Assembly (NCBI GenBank): GCA_008828725.1 | Contig: MEHQ01003778.1 | Coordinates: 29,609-93,608, forward strand | Direction: 5' to 3' | DNA: 64,000 nt | Source: Saccharina japonica | Lineage: Eukaryota > Sar > Phaeophyceae > Laminariales > Laminariaceae | In this document: positions 36,136 to 46,400 of the stretch, piece after piece | Position numbering within the stretch: position 1 is the stretch's first letter | Layout of the letters: each line of letters opens with the position of its first letter | Program-made: the position numbers and the translations under genes | The notes under the pieces: model-generated | Databases searched by the model: none | The model's input: only the letters and a program-made list of their open reading frames with translations | Told to the model about the DNA's origin: nothing

Positions 36136-37204
36136 ACACATCGTTGTAAACTATCGGCACGGTTTGGGCGAACTTTGTTATGATAAGTTTCGTTGCATCG
36201 CACAGACGCCCCTGCACGGCCGATCTCTGTTTTACGGAGCAAAATCCGAGCGACGCGCTCGCCCGACTGTCAAATCCAACACTGTTGTTTGTACACACGG
36301 TTTCTGCGTCTACAAGCAGTGCCTACGTACTCACCGCGAGAAGAGGGCGCTGCTCACTACCCGGCAGGAAGCCACAACACTTCTCCACATCGGGCTGATT
36401 TGGGCATTCATCTCGCATGCGTCACGGATACAACGTGAGTAGTGAGTGGTGAGTGATAATGATTCGTTTCAATTTACGGGGAATTAGGCTTTGCCGGCAT
36501 TGACGGGAGAAGTCACACCCCACCGGCAACAACAGCAAGGATGTGGCGCATCACTCAGCAAAGAAACGGTGCATTGCCTCCTCGCTCGCGTGATTTTCGT
36601 GTTTGGAAGCAAGCCTATCTATCTGTGCTTTCCTAGACGGCGCTCTCGGATTAACCTTGCCCTGCTCCTGTACGAACGACTGTTCTCTAGTTAGTATAGC
36701 TCTGCTACGGATAGACGTTCCCACAACAACCCCGACCGGATTGAAAGGCCCAAACATATATCGAAAGGCAATGAAATGCGTTTGTAACCTGCTGATTGTA
36801 TAAGTACGTGGAGATTGTATTTTAGACGAAAAACCCCTAGCGGACGACATGTACCCTGAAAATAAGACTTGTTCGTCCTCTTGCCAGGACGAACCGATTT
36901 TGAATTACCATTAAAAGTCAACAGCTCAAACCGTGAGCCCAACGAACCCACACCGCTGAATTGAGAAATAGTGATGGTGGCCGGTCTGCGCGAGAGGGGC
37001 GAAGGGCGAGAGCGAGAGTAAAGGGAGATGAATACGTATACCGCCTGGCACCAAACCACACACAGAGCGAGCGGCTGAGGTGGGACAGGAATGTACTACA
37101 TACAGCTTGCACACAGCATTCAGCTCTCAGCCTGCTTGGTTGGTACCTGATACGAGGTTGATTTATGAGCAGCTGTGAGTTCACACTGATTTGCTTCTTT
37201 TGTT
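36136..37204. other. Intergenic, no gene recognised
   Basis: Open frames here overlap on both strands without recognised domains. Confidence 0.35.
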
Positions 37205-37508
37205 TTTGTGTTCGTGTGTTTGTTTGTTCTGGTTTGTTTGTTAGTTTTTTTATATTATATAGTCTCTCCTTTTCGCTTGTTATTTTCGTTTTTTTCATCT
37301 ATTTCACGCAGCTGGATTGCTAGCAGGGTAGGTAGTGTCCGTCGTATATGGTGCACTGTCTGCTCTGCTTACTGCAGTGTTAACGTAGTATCTCTGTGTC
37401 GTAGTTTTGTGACCACATAATAACTGGTATCTCTTTCTACAAAAACAAAAGATAGGATGAGGAATCGGCACGGACACTGGACGTGCTGGATGTCGACGGG
37501 TAGAAAGA
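37205..37508 (-). repeat. Family B dispersed repeat, copy 4 (left arm of an inverted pair)
   Basis: The minus-strand copy has its A-rich tail represented by the T-rich stretch 37,205-37,300. The body contains GATTGCTAGCAGGGTAGG, TCTCTGTGTCGTAGTTTTG and GGAATCGGCACGGACACTGG. Confidence 0.7.
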
Positions 37509-37510
37509 AC

Positions 37511-37760
37511 GGTTTGGTACGTTTACCCGTCGACATCCAGCACGCCCAGTATCCGTGCTGATCCTTCGTCTTAGAGAGGTACCAGTTACAGTATGTGGTC
37601 ACAAAACAACCACACAGATATACCTGCTCCTACTCTGCAATGCAGGAAGCAGAGCAGACGATGCAACGCCATATACGACAGGCACGAACCACCCTGCTGA
37701 CAATCCAGACCTGCTGCGTGAAAGAGAAAAATAAAATAATAGAAAAAGCGAGAAGGAAAA
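37511..37760 (+). repeat. Family B dispersed repeat, copy 5 (right arm of an inverted pair)
   Basis: The plus-strand copy faces copy 4 head to head. The 17-base stretch CTGGATGTCGACGGGTA at 37486-37502 is exactly complementary to 37524-37540, and pairing extends imperfectly for about 190 bp per arm. An A-rich tail follows 37,720. Confidence 0.7.
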
Positions 37761-38027
37761 AACAAAGCATATATATATGTATATATAATATGAAGAACAC
37801 ACACATATCTCGTACATACCAATACGAGTAATACCCTCCCAAGACCCCCAGAACTCCTAGGTCCCTACGTACCCATATCATAGCTATAAAATGTACTTTG
37901 AGGAAAATCCGAATAAAATCCTTCTTAACCTTTTATCACAACTATTAATACGGCATATTTATTTGAAAGTACGACGTACTCCTTTCTACTCGCATTTCCT
38001 ATCCACCTGTTCATAGATATTGTAGAT

Positions 38028-38140
38028 GTGTGTGCTGTATTCACATGCAACCGTTCTTTCTAACCGACTACTCAGTTACCCGTTGTCTGTCCGGATTCCT
38101 AGTCGTAAAGGAATACAGATCATGTGGTCATTTGTCCATT
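38028..38140 (+). repeat. Family B dispersed repeat, copy 6 (diverged)
   Basis: AACCGTTCTTTCTAACCGAC, CCGTTGTCTGTCCGGATTCCTAG-like sequence and CATGTGGTCA follow the family order. Confidence 0.5.
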
Positions 38141-38285
38141 TTTAGCAGAATCGAATACGATTATAGAAATCCTGAACAAAAGGCCTGAAAATAGCAGCGC
38201 TTGTCATGGGCCGACGCTGGTGGGCCAGCCCGGGATTGGGCCGAGCAGGGCCGGCCAGTCAGGCAGGCCCCTCAGTGTTCGATAT

Positions 38286-38453
38286 GATGGGCCGCGGCCC
38301 GGCCCGGCCCGTCAATTTTTCACAGGATGGGCCGCCGCCGCCCGGCCCAGCCCACCAATTTTTCACAGGATGGGCCGCCGCCGCCCGGCCCAGCCCACCA
38401 ATTGTTCAGAGGATGGGCCGCGGCCCGGCCTAGCCCATCAAAGTTTTAAACAG
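38286..38453 (+). repeat. GC-rich tandem repeat, four units of 40-43 bp
   Basis: Units start at 38286, 38326, 38369 and 38412, each with GATGGGCCGC, a GGCCCGGCC block, CCCACCAAT-like sequence and TTTTTCACAG. Isolated GGCCCGGCCC motifs continue to about 38,510 and begin near 38,205. Confidence 0.8.
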
Positions 38454-38510
38454 TTACGGCCCGGCCCGACCCGGATTTTATTCGTAAGTCTCGGCCCGGC
38501 CCGGCCCGGA

Positions 38511-38840
38511 ACATTACATGGCAACGAGGCCCATAGGATATGGGCCCTAGCCCCGGAAGGAAAAGGCCTCCTAATACGCTGTGAACCCCTTCCTCCGCGC
38601 GGGTCTGCCCTGTTCCAGGGGGCAGAGCGAGGTGTCCCCGGAACGGCGCCTTCCCCCACCCCTCGCTCGCCGAGTTCGGCATCGGAGCCCGTTTTCTCGG
38701 CGGGGGTCACCGAGGGCTGATCCGTGGGGCGGGCGTGGCGCGGTGCGGTGCCGAGGGTGGTCGGGTGGAGCACGGTAGAGCCGTTTCCCCGCGGGGCATA
38801 CCGAAACCAGCATAGTCGTGAAGATCTGCGTGTCACCACC
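38511..38840. other. GC-rich island, no gene recognised
   Basis: The block is markedly richer in GC and CpG than its flanks and open in several frames. It has no recognised domain. It may be part of the same element as the GGCCCGGCC repeats or an unrecognised gene fragment. Confidence 0.3.
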
Positions 38841-39877
38841 ATCACCACCACTGCCGAGCAGCATTAAATACTATGGATAAATCACAAAAACTGATGCATT
38901 TTTTCAAGAACCCACAGACAGACAGTGTCTTCGGCGTATTTTGCCGTTGTTTGAGTCCAATACGTAACTACCTTAAACGGAAACAAAATGTGTTGGCCCC
39001 CATTTGTTTAGTTCGCGCTATGTTAGTACTGAACAAGATCTGCGAAAACTCCAGTAACGTTTGGTGAGAGTCGTTTCTTCGTATATGTGTTTTCCTGTGC
39101 CTATAGAAAGTACTATAGTGCGCAGAATCACGAAATAATATCGTTGAATTCGCAATTATTTGGTGGTGCTGGCTGGCAACTTTGACGTCATGCATCCAAT
39201 CCCCGAGTCCTTCGTTGCCGTTTACGAATACTACTCACATACCTCATAATGAGCGTTACCCATTCTCTCGGGATGTGGTTGCTTGTGAGGAGGGTTGGTT
39301 GTAGCTGCCCGCAAGTGAAGTGAAAATGTGCACTTGGGGGTTGTAGCTTTGTCTCATTTGTGTCTTCTGACTTTCATCCAATTCAGACCACAGCAGCACC
39401 TCAAAGTCGAGATGTGGACCTCCGTTGAGAAGGCACCCGTGGGAAATCTGGCGAGTATCACAAAGTGCTGCAGATGAGACACAGAAGTAAACAAGTATAT
39501 ATCATCTACAGTACCAATAAACGAACCCGTGGAACGTACCAAACGCAGTGTTCTAAAATAGCAGCGATATGTTCTGTATTTCTAAGTATCTAGAGATTAC
39601 AGTAAAGCGAGCCGGAAACCCGGGTCGAGGGGGGCCCACGAATAAACTCCTGCATGGCCGTACTGTGCCTCACGCGTGGTAAAACCTCTCCTGTTGTGGA
39701 TAGGCCCTTCACGGCAATAGGCAGCAGCTTATGTCATGTACTGGTACGGCAGCATGTTGTTGTCGAGATGTACTGTACGATTTGTGCCGGAGGTGGTACA
39801 CGCTTCACGAAATGTCTGTTGTAGACTATCTAGACAAAGCCGCAGGGAAGAATTCGCTGCTGGCCACAAACCCCCGT
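38841..39877. other. Upstream region of the metalloprotease gene
   Basis: No exon or repeat family was recognised before the TATA box. Confidence 0.4.
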
Positions 39878-39888
39878 ATTTATAAAAG
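39878..39888 (+). promoter_or_regulatory. TATA box of the metalloprotease gene
   Basis: TATTTATAAAAG lies about 50 bases upstream of the ATG at 39936, which would place transcription start near 39,905-39,920 and give a short 5' UTR. It is the strongest core-promoter match next to any gene in the window. Confidence 0.6.
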
Positions 39889-39935
39889 TTCGATATGCCC
39901 ACCCCCCACGTTTGTTCTTACTTTCAGCAGCATTC

Positions 39936-40470
39936 ATGAAGCTCTCACGTGCAGCGCAAGGATCGATCTTGCTCGCGCTGGCAGGTACATGTTTTGAGGC
40001 TAAGGCGCAATCCAAGAACAGGATCACTGTACAATCGTACAATACTAAGTACAGGTTCGACGTGTGGGACGACGGTCGTGATGAGCCTTACCGAGTGACC
40101 TATTGGAAATTCGGCATAAAATCCGTCTACACCTTCGACGTCTCGGGGCACGTAACGACCCTATCGGCCGATGACACGTTGTACAAATTCCGCTTGGGGG
40201 TGCCATCCAGGATGCTCCGCACCTCGAGCGATTATTCAATAGAGGATGCGCTTCACGTCGAGTCCAGGTCGCTTTTCAAGTGCTTCGACTGTGAAGTCGC
40301 ATGGAAGGCACTGTGCGACGTGGGCCTTGTGGAAGTGTGCTTCTGGGATGATAACAACCCGGCCGAGTTCGACGAGGATGCGGAAGATTCTGTGCGGAGA
40401 TTCTGTTCGGCAGTGGGAAATGCATGCAAACGTTCCGCAAGCGACATTTGCGGTGAAGACTGCGTACCAG
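39936..40470 (+). CDS. Metalloprotease exon 1: signal peptide and unknown Cys-rich domain
   Basis: It encodes MKLSRAAQGSILLALAGTC and about 150 further residues rich in aromatic and acidic positions, with Cys clustered in the second half. The donor CCAG|GTGAGA leaves one base (G), completed by GC of exon 2. I do not recognise the domain. Confidence 0.82.
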
Positions 40471-43400
40471 GTGAGATTTTTGCTGCAGTTCATGTTATCG
40501 CGCCCCACAAGAGATCGAAAGGTCTCGTCTGAAAAACGATAGGTAGACAGTGCTTGTTCACTTAGGCCGTGCCAGCACGTCTGCAGCGTTCGCCCTAAAC
40601 CAGTATCCCTGACCCTTTCTCACACCCTCCGTTGCTTGCTGTGGCGTATTTTGTTGTCCAACGATCACCTTGAATGTCTCCCGAAAGATCGTTCTCCGAA
40701 AACGCCACGACTTCCGAGTACCGAATCCAGTTCAGCTTCGACCCACGATCCGGCTCTAGCCCCAGCCGCAGAAACGAGTGAGTGGGTGTTGATGACATGT
40801 AGATATCATAGCGCTGCTTTGTACTCTCGTCGCCGTATTTTGTTTGGGTGCCTGGGAAAGGAACTATGTGGCACCATTGAAGATTGTTTGGATATGGAAG
40901 CACCGCCCAGAGGAGATAAGCTTCAGCTTCACCGTACGGAGCTTGCAATCCTCCATCTCCAGTGCCACGAAACGAACCAATCACATAAATTATGCTATGA
41001 ACTGTATGGGTGGGTAGGGTTTATTTATTAATGACTTGAGTTGCAGTAAATTGATAACTTTCCACCTCCGAGGCACACGATACGGTATTATTCGTGGATA
41101 TGCTGTAGATATAGAAACAAGCGAGCTTTTGCTCGAGGATGTCGGTATTTTAGGTACGACTGGCTAGCTCTTAGCCCCAGAGGAAGCTACCGACTAGCCC
41201 AAGCTGGGTAGCTTGTGGGACAGATAACAGCAGGCGACGTGTGTGTGTGTGTGTTCTTCACATTAAACCTTCCTTTCTACCCGTCGACATCCAGCACACC
41301 CAGTGTCCGTGCCGATTCTTCATCCTAAAAAGGTACCAGTTCTGTGGTCACAAAACTACGACACAGAGATACTACACTCAGTGCAGTAAGCAGAGCAGAC
41401 AATGCAACGCCATATACGACAGGCAAGACCTACCCTGCTAGCAATCCAGGTGCTTGCAAGAGAAAAAAAAGAGAAAAAGAAAAAAGCGAAAAGAAAAAAT
41501 AATAAAAGTAACTATACTGAAGCAAATCAACAATCAAGCAACCAAATAAAAAGCATGACAAAAAAAATAAAGAAAGTGTCGTGCTTCTCCCAGAGGAGAT
41601 GCGACCTCCAATAAAAAAACCAAATGAAATGAAAGAAAATGAAATGGACCGAAACAGCGCCAACAGAGCAAGACTGAGAACGACAGGATAGGACAGCCAG
41701 CCGGAGCACACCAAAGGCCAGCCGAGGCAGGTTTGTGCCCGTAGTACAGGCAGGTTCTACCAGCTAGTCGGTCTGGCACCTACTCTGTTTGCCGTCTCTT
41801 TCCTGCTTTCGTCCGTCCTGATTTCCCTATGACCCCCCCCACCCTCCGTCTCCTTTCCCTTGGGCGCCACCCATACAACGGGTACGTGGCACTTCCAACT
41901 CAATTCCGTTTCGTTCTCATGTAACACACGAGGGTCCCGGAAAGAGAACGGGGAATGACAAAAACAAAATGAATACGTACGTAGCTAAGCCACCAAAGAA
42001 AGTCCTAGGAAAAATACGGAAGGCGGAGAAACAAAGGCAAAAGCGATCACGGTAACATAAATAAGTGAAACAAAGTAAACGAAGCAAATGATGCGAGGGG
42101 TTGTAGCATCGCTGTCGTGCCCCCCTTGAGAAGCAACAACAGGCAATACAACAAGCAAAAAAGAAAAATGAAAAAAAGGAAAAATAAGAAAAAAAATCAA
42201 ACAAACAAACAAACAAACAAAGGGAAAGAAAGACCACCAGAAACAGTGCCGCGTTCGAAGCGGCTACAGAGGTGCGCGGCACGGGTAGTCTAGGTGGGAC
42301 TTACTAGTCAGCCTGGTACCTTGCTATCCTGTCGGCTGTTTCCCTCCTGCTCTCATCAGCCGCGGTTTCCGTACGACTGTTGCCCCCCCCCTTCCCATTC
42401 CCTTTTGCACCCCCCGCAACGGATGCGTGGCGCTGTCTACTCAGTTCCGCCTCTACCTTGTGCCACCGGATCATGAACTGTTCAGCCGCTTCGAGGACCC
42501 CCGTGTGCCACTTGCCCACTTTAGTTGCTGCAATGGTCCATACTGCGGTCTCTACTCCAAACACCAACGGGACCTGTGCCGTGGACCCCTTGGAGGCTTG
42601 AAACACCTTGAGGTCTTCAGCAAGGCATTTCTGCCAGGACTTTGGTTGTCCGCCCGGTCTGCGTCCCTCCCCACCCGTCATGGTCCCGAACATAATCCGA
42701 CTGGGTAGTCGCCCCTTGGGTTGCCGTGCCACGGCTCCCGCAAACAACAGACGCCGTTTACGGATTGTCGTTTCGATGCTCTCGCATCGTGTCTGCTTGA
42801 GAGTCTTTGCGTACGACAGGGTCCTATAGTCGCCACGCTGCCGACGCTGGAAGCCAATGACACGCAGGAGGATTTGGTGGTGTGCCGATCGGAGCCTGGC
42901 GAAGTGTTGTGCACCGAGGGTCCACGTCATACATCCGTACAGCAGGGTCTCAATCACCTCGGCCTTCAACATGCGGATTTTCAGACTAAGTCGAGCCGTC
43001 TTCATGTCGTACAACTCTGGTCCGAACCGTTTGAAGCACGCCCACATGAGACGGATCCGTCGTTCAATTTCGAGTGAGAGGTCAGCGTCTTCGTGGATAA
43101 TGCCGCCGAGGTACAAGAACTGGCTCGTCTGTCTATACCTCTGACCAGCTGCTTCGATAATGAGCGGCGGAGGAGGGGGTGTCTGGTCCCGTGTTCGTAA
43201 GATCATCGTTTCCGTTTTCTTTTCTGAAACCGTGAGGCCTGCTGCTTCGAAGACAGTCACGATGACTGTCATCATTTTTGCGAGACTCTCCGCAGACTTT
43301 GAGACAATTCCTGCATCATCGGCGTACAGCATACCCCATACAGCCCTTCGCACGCATGCCAATGGTACCTCTTTTCCAACCACTACATCCTCCTTGAGGT

Positions 43401-46400
43401 GAACCAAATCCCTCATGATGTCTTCGTCTTCGCTGAAGCGTACGAGAACAACGTGTATCACAGCAGCCAAGAACACGTTGAACAGCAGTGGCGACAGCAC
43501 GCAGCCTTGTCGTAGCCCCTGCGTGACATTAAACCAATCAGAGTGCTCACCATCATACGCAACGGCGACTAGCCCGAGCAGCTGACAGCATGCGACAGTA
43601 TGACGGGCATCGTCAGCAATCTGTCAGCTCATAGCTTGGGCACCCCCCACCACGCCACAACACATTGTACCCCATCAATCAACAGCAGCATCAGCAAAGT
43701 AGCATACGATGCACATCGTGTACAATAACACCTACTCGCCACAAAAATAACTCAGGTCGACCCAACGGCACCAGCTAATACGACACAGATGTAGCCAGCT
43801 GATAGCAGTACTGTAGATGCTACTACCGCTACTGCAGGCTGCTTAGTGCTGCCGCTGCTCCTTTTCTTGTGTTTGTCGCTATGAACTGTTCGTGTGTGTG
43901 AGTGCACCCCTCTATATTGCACGTTGCGAGTATTAACAGCGCAGGAGTGCCGCTGATCTCTTTGTGTTTCGGCCCGCATTCAGTCCCCATTGACAGAGAG
44001 CTGCACAAAACTTGCACAAAAACTACTGTAGGTACCAGGTATGTTTACTGTACCTACACAAACCCACGTCGTTCGTTTGGAAAATCGGAATGGGGAAAAA
44101 GAAAGACAACATCACAGGCAGGAAAAAACAATACGGGGGAAGGGAAACGCCTTGTTCTGCTCATGCCCGCTGCCGCTGCTGCTGTGTGGTAGTCTGTTTG
44201 CAACAACAGTTGTATGCTGCTTTCAACATCTGTGTTTCGTTTGTTTTAGTGTTCGGTGTTTTCGCCACAAGTACCCGTACGTATGGTTTAACTATACACA
44301 AACTCACGTCGTCTTTTTGGAAACTCGACATACGTGGTGAGAGACAAAAACAGCAGGAAGGCAACACAACGTAAGGGGGAAACGGAAAATGTCCTGCTCT
44401 GCTTTGTCTGCTGCTCTGTGGCTTTATCTTGTCCGAACACACTGTCCATGGAACTGTCTACTAGGTGGTCGCCACGGAACAGCAGCAGTCGCGCATGAAG
44501 CCCTGTATGTTGGGACTGCCACGGACGGTGCATGTGTGTGTGCCGTGTTTTCTGTCCACCTAGGAAGCAGGAAAAAAAACATATTACAGTACAAGTAATC
44601 TCAGCAGGGGCGGGACAACGACGATACGATCGTGCACTTCCTCCGTATTTCAACAACAACCGCGCAGCCAAGGTAGACACTACTACAGTATAGCCAAGGT
44701 AGACACTACAACATCAATACAACAGCACCATCGCGTCACACATAGGTCTTTGCGACGCAACCACGATGCCAAGGTGTCCGTTTGTGTGTGCAGCGTTCAC
44801 CTGGAGGTCCATGCAGTTATGTTCACATTTGCCGTAGTGTGAAATGTTTTGTTGTTCTTTGAAGAGAGGACATGAATAAAACTTTTGCAAAACTGCCTTT
44901 GTTTGTGTCTGCAGGCGGCTGCAATCCTAACCCTTGCGACAACGGAGGCACCTGCTCCATTGATTCTTCCACCGGCGAGTACGCGTGCGCGTGTGCAAGC
45001 TTCTACGGCGGAATGTCCTGCCAAACCGACACATCATGTGAGCACCACGGGTGGTGTTTTCGAAACTATATGCTACATGAGCGTAGAGAGCTGGAGAGGT
45101 GAAGCCCAATCGTGCGTTCGTGGAAGCAACACATCTACTCAATTTCAATGGCGATATGACTCTGTGATAAAGTACGACGTCCGGAAATCGAATCGAACAC
45201 GCCGTTTTTACCGTCCCCTTACGGTCCTATCTGTATGGATTTATCTCTGCCCCCGTCGCAGCCTTGGCCCCATTCTCCATCGAGGTTGACTTTTTAGGGA
45301 CCTGGACGGCTGCACACAGGGCCGTCTTCCAATCTGCTGCTGACAGGTGAATGTCGCTATACGTCCAACAGACGTCAACGACGACCGCTTTGTCCTGGGC
45401 AATGCACACTATTGCGCACTAGCTACTGTGAACGTTCGTTGCGACCGGTCGTTCCCGAACACCCCAAGTTGTCAAATGTTGTCGCGTCTTCAATACGTAC
45501 ATACTGTAGATTTTACACAATAGTTGTGTGTTGGCAATACATTTTCGGCCTCGCCCGCGACGCCGACTGCGTATTTCCCCTTAGATTCTCGCTTATACAT
45601 GACGATCCGTGTGGAGGAGAGATGTATAATTCTCGTCAGTCAGGGATAACATTTGGCTGTTCTTCGTATATTGCGAGGTGTTTCGCATAATTTGACCACT
45701 CCTACTTTAAAACATGTGTGCAGGTGGTCAAAAGTTATCACCCATGTGCCTTGCGGAGGAACTACGTCACGCCCGGCCGGCCGTCTCCTGATTAGCTCTA
45801 CGCTTCAGGAAATCGATGGTGTTGGAGGAACGCTTGGCTCCGCAGGTCCGACCAGTGTGTGGGGGGAATGCAACACCATCAGCGCCCAAGGCGAAATGAT
45901 ATTCGATGTGGATGATATCTCCAACTTGGAAGCGGATGGCACGCTCGAAGGACTAATCCTGCACGAAATGGGACACGTCATCGGCATCGGGTAAGTATGC
46001 GTCAGACGTATTCTTGCAACGTGTAGCTGGCATGGTTCATCATTACCCTATTAATAGTGGTACCCTCGAATGCTTCTATTAGTTGATATACGGGGTTCGA
46101 ATTTCACGTGGATCGGACTTTTGAGTTTATTTTAAATAAATTAAAAACAGACTAAACTGCTGGGAGCGCCTAGTAGCGTGGGTAGGCACATTTCGATGCG
46201 ACGATCGACGAGAGAAGAAAGGGCTGGAGTATTATCGCGATAAAAATGCAAGGCACGAACCGTAGTGGGGGAGGAGGGAGAGGGGCCTATATTGTGACCC
46301 CAGATCTGAGTTACGGCTAGGAAGGAGAGAGAAGCGACGGGCGAAGATAATAAATGGGATGAGAAAAACAAATGTTGTACGTAGGCGAGTGTGAAATACC

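Larger units (their letters stand above)
40471..44914. other. Intron 1 of the metalloprotease gene (4.4 kb)
   Basis: It hosts, in order, a relic Pmp-like exon on the minus strand, a family B repeat, two LINE fragments on the minus strand and a tandem duplication. No further sense exon is needed, since exons 1 and 2 join in phase. Confidence 0.6.

Noticed and set aside
38124..38720. 198-codon plus-strand open frame
   Set aside because: The frame is held open by GGCCCGGCC tandem repeats; its Gly, Pro and Arg-rich translation is a composition artefact.
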